From contig NZ_BCWQ01000007.1 of NCBI RefSeq assembly GCF_001592285.1, positions 1-64,000 of the forward strand: 64,000 nucleotides of DNA, written 5' to 3'. The translations under genes were made by a program, and so were the position numbers. The number at the start of each line of letters is the position of its first letter. The stretch's first letter is position 1. Origin of the DNA: Hydrogenophaga pseudoflava NBRC 102511 (GTDB lineage: Bacteria > Pseudomonadota > Gammaproteobacteria > Burkholderiales > Burkholderiaceae_C). The notes under the pieces are model-generated. The model was not told where the DNA came from. It saw nothing but the letters and a program-made list of their open reading frames with translations, and ran no database searches. Shown here one piece after another: positions 9,150-16,689 of the stretch.

Positions 9150-9890
9150 TCAGCCGTTCATGTTGAGCAGCCGCGACGCGGTCTGGTCGTTCTTTTCACC
9201 GTTCTGCAGCATGCGCATCTGCGTCTCGAACTGGCGCGAGACCGCGATCATTCCGACCATGGCCTCGATGGGGTTGACGTTGCTGCCTTCCAGCGCCCCA
9301 CCCTGCACGCGGGCGTTGGCGTCGGCGTCCAGCGCCTCGCCCACCGCGGGGCGGAACAGGCCGTCCTCGCTGCGGCGCAGGCGGTTGTCGTCGTTCGGCG
9401 TGACCAGCTTGAGCTTGGCCACGCGCTGCGGCGCCTGGTCGCCGACGCGTGCGGTCAGCGTGCCGTCGGCACCGAAGGTGAGCTGGGCGTTGGCGGGCAC
9501 GCTGATGGGCGAGCCGCCATCGTCGAGCACGGGCAGGCCGTGGGCATTGACCAGGGCGCCGTCGGCACTGACTTCAAACGCACCACCGCGGGTGTAGGCC
9601 TCGGTGCCGTCCAGGCCCTGCACCGTGAACCAGGCGTTGCCGCGCGCGGCCACGTCCAGGCTGCGGCCGGTCGGGTTGATCGGGCCGGACACCTCGGAGT
9701 GGCCGGCGCTGGCTTCGAGTGCGAACACCCGCGAGCTGGTGCCGTCGCCGCGCACCGGCACCGCGCGAAAGGTGGCCAGCTCTGCGCGGAAGCCCGGCGT
9801 GGACGCATTGGCCAGGTTGTTCGCCAGCAGCTGCTGCCGGTGGGCGGCGGCGTTGGCGCCGGTCATGGCGGTGTAGATCATGCGGTCCAT
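9150..9890 (-). CDS. flgF: flagellar proximal rod protein FlgF
   Basis: FlgF is one of the proximal rod proteins joining the MS ring/FliE to the distal rod. The 246-residue protein has the N-terminal helix with QQLLANNLANASTPGFRAEL and the C-terminal EAMVGMIAVSRQFETQMRML helix. Start MDRMIYTAMTGANAA matches the usual FlgF opening. It lies between flgE (28-base gap) and flgG in canonical order. Confidence 0.97.
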   Translation of the reverse strand: MDRMIYTAMTGANAAAHRQQLLANNLANASTPGFRAELATFRAVPVRGDGTSSRVFALEASAGHSEVSGPINPTGRSLDVAARGNAWFTVQGLDGTEAYTRGGAFEVSADGALVNAHGLPVLDDGGSPISVPANAQLTFGADGTLTARVGDQAPQRVAKLKLVTPNDDNRLRRSEDGLFRPAVGEALDADANARVQGGALEGSNVNPIEAMVGMIAVSRQFETQMRMLQNGEKNDQTASRLLNMNG

Positions 9891-9918
9891 GGCGAGCCTC
9901 CTTCTCCGGTGATGTCAA

Positions 9919-11133
9919 TCAACGCATGTTGAGAAGCGTGCTCAGGACCTGGTCCTGCGTCTTGATGGTCTGCGCATTGGCCTGATAGGCGCGCTGCGCG
10001 GTCATCATGTTCACCAGCTCGGCCGTGAGGTCGACGTTGGAGTCTTCCACCGCGCCCGAGCGCAGCAGACCCATGTTGCCTTCGCCCGGTGCGCCGCGCA
10101 CCGGCTCGCCCGAGGCGAAGGTCTGCGTCCAGTTGCCGCCGCCGTTGGGCTGCAGGCCCTGCACATTGCGGAAGTTGACCAGCGCAATCTGGCCGGCCGC
10201 CTGCGACTGGCCGTTGGAGTACTTGGCCATGATCACGCCGTCGTCGCTGATGTTCAGGCTGGTGAGTTCACCGGGGCGGTAGCCGTCCTGTGTGAGGTTG
10301 TTGACCGCGAAGTCGACACCGAACTGGGTGGTGTCGCCGAAGTCGAGGTCGACCATGAAGGTCTGCGCCGGGTCGTTGGGCGAAGCCAGCTGCAGCTGGG
10401 GAATCACCGTGGCCGGGTCCAGGCTGCCGTCGGGCAGGAAGTTCAGCGCAAACGGCACCGAGGCCGCCGGGTCGGCGCCGTTGACGCCGGTGTAGACGTT
10501 CCACTGGTTGTTGGCCGTCTTTTCAAACACCAGGCTGACCGGAATCTCCAGGCCCTGCTGGTCGTAGGCAATGATGGAGGTGCCATAGGTGCCGAACGGC
10601 GTGGGGGGCACGGCGGCCGCGGCGATGGGCGCGCGCGCATCCAGGTTCACCTCGGCCCCCATCGCCGTGGTCGCTCTCGCCGGGATCGGGCCACCCGTGG
10701 GCAGCGTCAGCGGCACCGACTCGAAACCCTGGCGCACGCCGGCGGCATCGGTGGGATAACCCATGAGCTGGCCACCGAGGTTGTTCACGATCTCGCCGTC
10801 GCGGTTGAGCTTGAACATGCCGGCGCGCGAGTAGGCCAGCGAGCCGTCGGGCATGGTGAGCTCGAAGAAGCCGTTGCCGTTGATGGCCACGTCCAGGGAG
10901 TTGCCGGTGACGGAGATGTTGCCCTGCGTGAACTGCTGCGCCACGGCGGACACCTGCACGCCGATGCCGGCGTTGGTGCTGCCGGCGGCGTTGATGGAGC
11001 TGGCATAGATCTCGCCGAATTCGGCGCGGGAGGCCTTCATGCCGACGGTGTTGGCGTTGGCGATGTTGTGGCCGATCACGTCCAGGTTGCGGCTGGCGGA
11101 ATTCAGGCCGGAGAGTCCTTGCTGGAATGCCAT
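9919..11133 (-). CDS. flgE: flagellar hook protein FlgE
   Basis: FlgE polymerises into the universal-joint hook. The 404-residue protein begins MAFQQGLSGLNSASRNLD, followed by VIGHNIANANTVGMK. It ends with LVNMMTAQRAYQANAQTIKT and a terminal STLLNMR. The centre carries the D1/D2 domains, and the length is close to the E. coli and Salmonella proteins. It follows the hook-cap gene flgD by 42 bases. Confidence 0.97.
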   Translation of the reverse strand: MAFQQGLSGLNSASRNLDVIGHNIANANTVGMKASRAEFGEIYASSINAAGSTNAGIGVQVSAVAQQFTQGNISVTGNSLDVAINGNGFFELTMPDGSLAYSRAGMFKLNRDGEIVNNLGGQLMGYPTDAAGVRQGFESVPLTLPTGGPIPARATTAMGAEVNLDARAPIAAAAVPPTPFGTYGTSIIAYDQQGLEIPVSLVFEKTANNQWNVYTGVNGADPAASVPFALNFLPDGSLDPATVIPQLQLASPNDPAQTFMVDLDFGDTTQFGVDFAVNNLTQDGYRPGELTSLNISDDGVIMAKYSNGQSQAAGQIALVNFRNVQGLQPNGGGNWTQTFASGEPVRGAPGEGNMGLLRSGAVEDSNVDLTAELVNMMTAQRAYQANAQTIKTQDQVLSTLLNMR

Positions 11134-11175
11134 GGTGGTGTCCTTCGGGGGGTGGGAATCGGATGCGGGTGTGGC

Positions 11176-11841
11176 TTACATGAAGCCGCGCACCTGGTCG
11201 TACGCCAGGGTGCGGCCGTTGCTCAGCTGGATGCTCATGGCGCCGTTGGACAGGCCCACGGAGGCGATGCGCACGCGCTGCAGTTCGGTGTCGGTGACGG
11301 GGGTGCCGCCGTTGCTGGCGCGCACGGTGAACTTGGCCACCTGGTTCGGGTCGATCGCGCCGGCGGGCCACTCGAAGCCGTGCTGGCCGGCTTCGCGCGC
11401 GCCCAGGTCGAGGGTCTGCAGGGTCTCGCCGTTCTTGCCGATGATGTCGACCTTGACGCTGGTGGCGGCGCCGTCGAGCGTGAAGGCACCCTTGCCGGTG
11501 CTGCCGTCGAAGGCCAGGGCGTCGCCCTCGACCAGCGCGTCCTTGCCGATCAGCGTGGTGCCCTGCATCGCCTGCGACGAGGCCATCTGGTCGGCCATGC
11601 CCTTGAGCGTCTGGTTGAGCTGCTGGATGCCGCTGACCGTGTTGATCTGCGCCATCTGCGTGGTCATCTGGGCGTTGTCCATCGGGTTCAGCGGGTCCTG
11701 GTTGTTGATCTGCGCGACCAGCAACTTGAGGAAACGGTCCTGCATGGCCTGCGGATCGTTGGTGGTGTTGCCACCGGCGCCGGTGCTGCTGCCCACGGTG
11801 GTGCCGAGGTTGGAGAGGTCCAGGGGGCTCATGAGGCTCAT
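11176..11841 (-). CDS. flgD: flagellar hook-capping protein FlgD
   Basis: FlgD is the scaffold cap at the tip of the growing hook, removed on completion. The 221-residue protein has the conserved N-terminal capping motif FLKLLVAQINNQDPLNPMDN near residues 32-51. It is followed by the Q-rich ITQMAQINTV-type helices and a C-terminal FlgD Ig/tudor-like region ending in RVRIASVGLSNGAMSIQLSN. It lies between flgC (16-base gap) and flgE. Confidence 0.97.
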   Translation of the reverse strand: MSLMSPLDLSNLGTTVGSSTGAGGNTTNDPQAMQDRFLKLLVAQINNQDPLNPMDNAQMTTQMAQINTVSGIQQLNQTLKGMADQMASSQAMQGTTLIGKDALVEGDALAFDGSTGKGAFTLDGAATSVKVDIIGKNGETLQTLDLGAREAGQHGFEWPAGAIDPNQVAKFTVRASNGGTPVTDTELQRVRIASVGLSNGAMSIQLSNGRTLAYDQVRGFM

Positions 11842-11857
11842 GGTGGGGTTCCCTTTT

Positions 11858-12262
11858 TCACTGGCCCATCTGCAGCGTCTTGAGCAGCAGCGACTTGGCC
11901 GTGTTCATGACCTCGACGTTGTTCTGGTAGGCGCGCGAGGCCGAAATCATGTTGACCATCTCCTCCACCGGGTTGACGTTGGAGTGGGTGACGTAGCCCT
12001 CGGCGTCGGCGCTGGGGTGGTGCGGGTTGTGCACGCGGCGGCCCGGGGCCTCGCTCTCGGTGATGTTCTGCACCTTGACGCCGGCGGTGGCCTGGTCGCC
12101 CATGGGCACGGTCTGGAACACCACCTGGCGCGCCTTGTAGCTCTGGCCGTCGGGGCCGGCCACGGCGTCGGCGTTGGCCAGGTTGCTGGCCACCACGTTG
12201 AGGCGCTGGGCCTGCGAGCTGATCGCACTGCCGGAGACGCCGAAGATCGAGAACATGGACAT
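11858..12262 (-). CDS. flgC: flagellar proximal rod protein FlgC
   Basis: FlgC is a proximal rod subunit of 134 residues, the usual length. The N-terminus [20 protein letters not shown] leads into [18 protein letters not shown]. The C-terminus [22 protein letters not shown] is the diagnostic rod motif. It starts 10 bases after flgB and precedes flgD. Confidence 0.97.
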   Translation of the reverse strand: MSMFSIFGVSGSAISSQAQRLNVVASNLANADAVAGPDGQSYKARQVVFQTVPMGDQATAGVKVQNITESEAPGRRVHNPHHPSADAEGYVTHSNVNPVEEMVNMISASRAYQNNVEVMNTAKSLLLKTLQMGQ

Positions 12263-12272
12263 GAGGCTCTCC

Positions 12273-12674
12273 TTACTGGCCGGTGATGGCGGACAGCATG
12301 GTCTTCACGTTGGAGTTGATGAAGCGCAGCGTCGACTCGTAGCGGATGGTGTTGTCGACGAAGTTGGCGCGCTCGCGGTCGAGGTCGACCGAGTTGCCGT
12401 CCTGGCTGGGCTGGGTCTGCACGGCGTAGCCCATCTTGGGGTCGCCCGGCTGCGGACCCGACAGGCGCATGTGGCCGGCCGCGGTCTGGGCCAGGCCCTG
12501 GCGGTTCGTGCCCCCGCTGGCGTCCTTGAGCGCGGCGGCGAAATCGAAGTCGCGCGCGACGTAGCCCGGGGTGTCGGCGTTGGCGATGTTGCTGGCGATC
12601 ACCTGCTGGCGGTGCGAACGCAGCATCAGCGACTGGCCATAGGCGTCGAGCCGGGCGGTCATCTGTTCGAGCAT
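12273..12674 (-). CDS. flgB: flagellar proximal rod protein FlgB
   Basis: FlgB is the first proximal rod protein, 133 residues. The start is the ATG at 12674 ([15 protein letters not shown]), with a good Shine-Dalgarno sequence (GCAGGAGA) just upstream. A longer frame back to 12854 is not credible because it covers the divergent promoter region. The rod motif [20 protein letters not shown] is present. It heads the flgBCDEFGHIJKL operon, divergent from flgA across 162 bases. Confidence 0.96.
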   Translation of the reverse strand: MLEQMTARLDAYGQSLMLRSHRQQVIASNIANADTPGYVARDFDFAAALKDASGGTNRQGLAQTAAGHMRLSGPQPGDPKMGYAVQTQPSQDGNSVDLDRERANFVDNTIRYESTLRFINSNVKTMLSAITGQ

Positions 12675-12836
12675 GTCGTTCTCCTGCAGGGTGGACGGAA
12701 GGCGGCGCCACGGGAAAAGGCACCGGGTTGCGGACAAGTGTGCGAAAACTTGAGGGGCGGCAGCGCCGAAAGAAAGCGCAGGTTTGACCCGCATTTCGAT
12801 CCTTTGCGAGCCCTGCCCCCGACCTACAGTGGCCCT

Positions 12837-13580
12837 ATGCGAAATTGCCTTCACTCCCTTTCACGCGCCCTGGGCTGGCTGCTGGCCGGTCTGATGGTCA
12901 CCGGCCTGGCGCGCGCGCAGGTGGTGGCCTCGCAGAGCGAATTTGCGCAGTTCGAACAGATGGCACGCGACTGGGTGCAGCCCGCGCTGGCCTCGGTCAC
13001 CGGGCCGGACGGCGGCGGCGCGCTGCGCCCCGAGATCCTGTTCGGCTCGCTGGACTCGCGCCTGAAGCTCACGCCCTGCACCCACATCGAGCCCTACCTG
13101 CCGCCCGGCACCCGCCTGTGGGGCCGCAGCCGGATCGGCCTGCGCTGCCTGGACGGCCCGGTGCGCTGGAACGTCTTCTTGCCGGTCACCGTCAAGGCCT
13201 GGGGCCCGGGCTGGGTGCTCAAGCGCCCGGTGCCGGCCGGCACGGTGCTGGTTCAGGACGACGCGGAGATGGCCGATATGGACTGGGCGGAGCAGCCCTA
13301 CGCGGTGCTGGCCAACCCGGAGCGCTGGGTCGGCCAGCAGGCGGCCTACGCGTTGCAGCCTGGCCAGGCCATCCGCCAGAATATGGTGCGGCCGGTGCCC
13401 GCCTTCGGGCCGGGCGCCCAGGTGCGGGTCAGCAGCGTCGGCCCCGGCTTCCAGGTCGTCGTCAGTGGCGAGGCCCTGACCGCAGGCATTCCGGGTCAGA
13501 GCGTGCGGGTGCGGCTGAACGGTGGCCGCATCGTGACGGGTACCGTGCGCGACGGCCAGACGGTCGACGTGCGTTTGTGA
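12837..13580 (+). CDS. flgA: flagellar P-ring assembly chaperone FlgA
   Basis: FlgA is a periplasmic chaperone for P-ring formation. The 247-residue protein starts MRNCLHSLSRALGW and has a signal peptide with hydrophobic core LGWLLAGLMVTGL and cleavage after ARA at residue 27. The SAF-like C-terminal domain is typical: VLKRPVPAGTVLVQDDAEMADMD-type segment, then QPGQAIRQNMVRPVPA, ending in TGTVRDGQTVDVRL. It is transcribed away from flgB and is followed after 124 bases by flgM with its own promoter. Confidence 0.94.
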   Translation: MRNCLHSLSRALGWLLAGLMVTGLARAQVVASQSEFAQFEQMARDWVQPALASVTGPDGGGALRPEILFGSLDSRLKLTPCTHIEPYLPPGTRLWGRSRIGLRCLDGPVRWNVFLPVTVKAWGPGWVLKRPVPAGTVLVQDDAEMADMDWAEQPYAVLANPERWVGQQAAYALQPGQAIRQNMVRPVPAFGPGAQVRVSSVGPGFQVVVSGEALTAGIPGQSVRVRLNGGRIVTGTVRDGQTVDVRL

Positions 13581-13636
13581 AACCTTTTTTATCCAGATTC
13601 GGCGGGACTTTTGTGATGCATTCCACAAAAAAGGGC

Positions 13637-13664
13637 TCAAGTCCCCCCGCTTTTGAGCCGATAG
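13637..13664 (+). promoter_or_regulatory. sigma-28 (FliA) promoter of flgM
   Basis: TCAAG (13637-13641), a 15-base spacer, then GCCGATAG (13657-13664) matches the FliA consensus closely, 41 bases before the flgM start. The promoter lies within an inverted repeat, GGCTCAA (13634-13640) and TTGAGCC (13653-13659), covering the -35 and part of the -10 element. FliA control of its own anti-sigma factor is known in many bacteria. Confidence 0.85.
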
Positions 13665-13704
13665 TCATTCCACAACGCCCCAAATGCGGGGCCTGGAGAG
13701 TGAA

Positions 13705-14052
13705 ATGAAAGTCGAATCTTCTGCACCGGACTCCTACATCGGCTCCGTGGCAGGCGGCCCCCAGAAGGCCGCCGAGAAGCCGAACGCAGGCGCCGAAGCC
13801 GCTGCGGCCGGCGGCCTGGCAGCCGCGACGGCCCAGCCCCAGGCCGGCGTGACCGTGACCCTGTCGTCGTCCGCCTCGCAGGCCCTGTCCAGCGGCGGTG
13901 GCAGCGATGTGTTCAACGCCGAGAAGGTGGAGGCCATGAAACAGGCCATCGCCGACGGCAGCTTCAAAGTCAACGCCGAGGCCATCGCCGACAAGATGTT
14001 GTCCAACGCCGCCGAAATGCTCAGCGCCAACACCGGCGCACAGCGCGGCTGA
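13705..14052 (+). CDS. flgM: anti-sigma-28 factor FlgM
   Basis: FlgM binds FliA until the hook is finished and is then exported. The start at 13705 (MKVESSAPDSYIG, 115 residues) is chosen because GGAGAG precedes it; an ATG at 13684 lies before that ribosome site. The C-terminal half has the FlgM helices FNAEKVEAMKQAIADGSFKV and AEAIADKMLSNAAEML, which contact sigma-28. The N-terminal half is Ala/Gly-rich and low complexity, as expected for an intrinsically disordered exported protein. Forms an operon with flgN, 23 bases downstream. Confidence 0.94.
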   Translation: MKVESSAPDSYIGSVAGGPQKAAEKPNAGAEAAAAGGLAAATAQPQAGVTVTLSSSASQALSSGGGSDVFNAEKVEAMKQAIADGSFKVNAEAIADKMLSNAAEMLSANTGAQRG

Positions 14053-14075
14053 TCTTTCTCCCCCAGGAGCAAGCC

Positions 14076-14441
14076 ATGACCCAGCGCACCTCGCCCCACC
14101 CCTGGATTGCCGCCCTGCAGGTCGGCCTGGACGGGCTGGAAAAGGCGCTGCTGCAAGGCGATGCCCCGGCCGTCGAACGTGCCAGCCAGCACGTGCAGGA
14201 TGTGCTGAAAAAGGCCCCGCGCACCGCCGATTTCGGCGTGCCCGGCAGCCGCCTGCGCGACGACATGCAGCAGGCCGCCCACCGCTTCGGTCTGCTGCGC
14301 CAGGCCGTGCTGCGCGCCCAGGCCCAGAGCCAGCGCGCGGTGCAGAGCCTGCTGCCCCAGCAGGCCACCGGCACCTACGGCCGCCTCGCCGGCCAGAACC
14401 CGTCCACCGGTGGCGCAGGCCACGGCTACCTGTCGGCCTGA
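14076..14441 (+). CDS. flgN: flagellar export chaperone FlgN family protein
   Basis: This 121-residue, mainly helical protein directly follows flgM in the place of flgN, the cytoplasmic chaperone for FlgK and FlgL. A Shine-Dalgarno-like AGGAGC lies before the ATG. It has amphipathic helices (WIAALQVGLDGLEKALLQGD, LRQAVLRAQAQSQRAVQSLL) and ends with a Gly/Thr-rich tail. Sequence identity to classic FlgN is low by eye, so the name rests mostly on position and size. It is followed by a strong terminator. Confidence 0.8.
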   Translation: MTQRTSPHPWIAALQVGLDGLEKALLQGDAPAVERASQHVQDVLKKAPRTADFGVPGSRLRDDMQQAAHRFGLLRQAVLRAQAQSQRAVQSLLPQQATGTYGRLAGQNPSTGGAGHGYLSA

Positions 14442-14470
14442 GCGCAGACCCCGTTTCCTTTCACGCTCCC

Positions 14471-14504
14471 CAACAAAAAACCGGCCGAGGCCGGTTTTTT
14501 GTTG
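14471..14504. terminator. bidirectional intrinsic terminator between flgN and the methyltransferase gene
   Basis: A perfect 16-bp stem, CAACAAAAAACCGGCC with its complement, flanks a GA loop. It has an A-tract on one side and a T-tract on the other, so it can stop transcription in both directions between the convergent flgN (+) and the flhB-to-methyltransferase operon (-). Confidence 0.92.
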
Positions 14505-14532
14505 CGCGCCCCGCGCCGTTGGGCGGCGCGGC

Positions 14533-15327
14533 TCACGCCTTCTCGGACGGCGCGTGCATGTGGGTGCCGAAGTAGTTGCTCATGCGGAACAGGGTCTCGG
14601 TGCGCTTGTAGAAGATGATGTACTTCTTGCGCGGGCCGCCGCGCGTGAGGCCGATTTCGGGGGTGCGGAAATCGACGAAACAGCCGTGGTCGGCCGCCAC
14701 CTTGATCAGCGACAGCGGCGTCCAGTAGGCCACGTGCCCCGGCACGAAGGGGTACTGGTGCAGGGCGATGTTGCTGCCGTCGTAGATGTTGGAGCTGCAG
14801 ATCAGGACGCCGTCGTCCTTGAGCAGGCGCAGCAACGACTCGAAGTGCGCCACCGGCTCGGTGAAGTGCTCGATCACCTCGGAGGCGATGACCACGTCCG
14901 ACGGCGTGGCCTCGGCGATGGTCTCGAAGTTCTCGGCCTCCTGCATGTTCTCCAGGTCGACCAGCTTGGTCTGCACCTCGGGGTAGGCGCGCTTGAGCCA
15001 GAGGTGGTCGGTGTTCAGGCCCGAGCCAAAGAAGCTGACGCTGGCGTTGTGCTTGCTCACGATCTCCATGCCCATCTCGGCCATGTAGAACTCGCGGCCC
15101 GGGCGCTCGTCGTTGGCGTTGCGCAGTTCGCGCAGCGCGGCCTCGGACGACTGACGGGCAATGATCTTGGCGTAGTTGCCCAGGTTCTCGGGGTAGCGGA
15201 TCAGGCCGCAGGAGCGGCACTGGTGGCCGCGCATGGTCTTGCCCTGGTACGGCTTGACGCGGCAGGTGTGGGCGACGATGTCTTCTTCACCGCCACAGAC
15301 GGGGCATTGGCTCATGGGGTTCTCCAC
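14533..15327 (-). CDS. zinc-ribbon class I SAM-dependent methyltransferase
   Basis: The 264-residue protein starts MENPMSQ; the second ATG at 15315 is equally possible. The N-terminus has a four-cysteine zinc ribbon, CPVCGG and CRSCGL, about 30 residues apart. A Rossmann-type methyltransferase core follows, with FFGSGLNTDHLWL (SAM-binding Gly loop), VVIASEVIEHFTEP and LLKDDGVLICSSN. This arrangement is common in enzymes of cell-surface glycan clusters that methylate sugars. It is the last gene of the unit that includes fliA, a LicD/fukutin-like protein and a CDP-alditol synthase-like fusion. I infer methylation of the same surface modification; the substrate is unknown. Confidence 0.75.
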   Translation of the reverse strand: MENPMSQCPVCGGEEDIVAHTCRVKPYQGKTMRGHQCRSCGLIRYPENLGNYAKIIARQSSEAALRELRNANDERPGREFYMAEMGMEIVSKHNASVSFFGSGLNTDHLWLKRAYPEVQTKLVDLENMQEAENFETIAEATPSDVVIASEVIEHFTEPVAHFESLLRLLKDDGVLICSSNIYDGSNIALHQYPFVPGHVAYWTPLSLIKVAADHGCFVDFRTPEIGLTRGGPRKKYIIFYKRTETLFRMSNYFGTHMHAPSEKA

Positions 15328-15351
15328 GGTACGGAATGAATGGTTGCGGTG

Positions 15352-16689
15352 TCAGACGCGGGCGATCACGCCCGTGTCGCTGGAACTGAGCAGCTTGGCC
15401 GAGGCCAGCGCCACTTCGTAGGGGCTGAGCAGGGTGCGCTGGTCCTCGCCGGCGAAGTTGCTGCGGCGCATGCCGGTGTCGGTGCGGCCGGGCACGATGC
15501 AGTTGACGCGGATGCCGTCGTCCTTCCATTCGTCCGACAGCGCCTGCGTCAGGTTGACGATGGCCGCCTTGCAGGCCGAGTAGGCCGAGTAGTCGGCGCG
15601 GCCGCGGGTGAACGAGGACGAGGAGAACTGCAGCAGCATGCCCTGCGACTCCTTGAGCGGCGCGTGCGCGCACTGCGCGACGTTGAGCGAGCCGAGCAGG
15701 TTCACCGACACCTGCTGGGCCACGTCGGCGGGCGACTGCTGCTCCAGCGGGCTCTTGATCAGCAGGCCCGCGGCGTTGACCACGTGGTCGATGCGGCCCC
15801 ACTCGTTCATCAGGCGTTCGAAGGTGTCCTCGACCTGGTCGTGGTCGGCGATGTCGCAGCCGGTGCGGCGCGAGACGCTGTGCACCGTGCTGCCGGCTTC
15901 TTCGAGGATCTGCACGATGGCCTTGCCGATGCCGGCGCTGCCGCCGAACACCACCGAGTGCTTGCCCTTGAGGTCCAGGCCGTTGAGGTTGGGCGCGAGC
16001 TGCTGCTGGCGGATGCGGAACAGCTCGTCGGCCAGCACCAAGTCCACCGAGTCGGTGATCTTGATGTTCTCGGAGCTGCCCTTGACGATGCGCACCTGGC
16101 CCATCGGGTGGCAGGCCATGTAGATGCCGCAGTCGTCGGTGAACTCACCCATCTTCTCGGGGCCGATCTCTTCGTAGCTCTTGACCAGGGCGCCGTAGCG
16201 GAAGCCCTGCGGCGTCTGGCCGCGGTAGATGTGGTCGCGCCTGGGGATGTTCTGGATGAAGCCGTCGCGCTCGACAATGATGGTGTCGCTGGTCTTGATG
16301 GCCACATCCACCGCCTCGTGCGATTCGAGCGCGTCGACCACGTCGTGGATGATCTGGTGGCTCAGGAAGGGCCGCGCCGAGTCGTGCAGGATGACGTTCT
16401 TCGGCGGATCGGCGCGCAGGTACTTCAGCGCCGCCCAGGCCGAGGCCTGGCGCGATGAACCACCGACGATGACCTCGGCCCTGGTGCCGCTGAACAGCTT
16501 GCGCGCCATCTCCAGCGCGTCGGCCGGCACTGTGATCACGATGCGCGCCTCGGGCGCGTAGCTGTGCAGGGCCTCGAAGCTGTGCTCCACGATGGTCTTG
16601 CCGGCCACGCGGATGAACTGCTTGGGAATCGGGGAATCGAGCCGGGTGCCGCTGCCACCGGCGAGCAGGACAAAAGCGAAATCGTTCAT
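15352..16689 (-). CDS. bifunctional IspD/TarI-like cytidylyltransferase - SDR reductase (CDP-ribitol synthase-like)
   Basis: A 445-residue two-domain fusion. Residues 1-235 form an IspD/TarI-type cytidylyltransferase with LLAGGSGTRLDSPIPKQF (8-25), HDSARP (102-107) and TPQGFRYG (159-166). Residues 240-445 form a short-chain dehydrogenase with GGSAGIG (249-255), NAAG (305-308) and catalytic YSACK (Y370, K374). This order matches Haemophilus Acs1/Bcs1, which reduce ribulose 5-phosphate and make CDP-ribitol. Fusion to a reductase argues against an MEP-pathway IspD. The start overlaps the upstream LicD-like stop (TGATG), implying translational coupling. It lies in the flhB-fliA transcription unit. 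Product identity (CDP-ribitol or another CDP-alditol) is inferred, not proved. Confidence 0.82.
   Translation of the reverse strand: MNDFAFVLLAGGSGTRLDSPIPKQFIRVAGKTIVEHSFEALHSYAPEARIVITVPADALEMARKLFSGTRAEVIVGGSSRQASAWAALKYLRADPPKNVILHDSARPFLSHQIIHDVVDALESHEAVDVAIKTSDTIIVERDGFIQNIPRRDHIYRGQTPQGFRYGALVKSYEEIGPEKMGEFTDDCGIYMACHPMGQVRIVKGSSENIKITDSVDLVLADELFRIRQQQLAPNLNGLDLKGKHSVVFGGSAGIGKAIVQILEEAGSTVHSVSRRTGCDIADHDQVEDTFERLMNEWGRIDHVVNAAGLLIKSPLEQQSPADVAQQVSVNLLGSLNVAQCAHAPLKESQGMLLQFSSSSFTRGRADYSAYSACKAAIVNLTQALSDEWKDDGIRVNCIVPGRTDTGMRRSNFAGEDQRTLLSPYEVALASAKLLSSSDTGVIARV

Noticed and set aside
13612-13632. TTTTGTG/CACAAAA hairpin after flgA as a terminator
   Set aside because: No T-run follows on the plus strand; the hairpin is AT-rich and weak.
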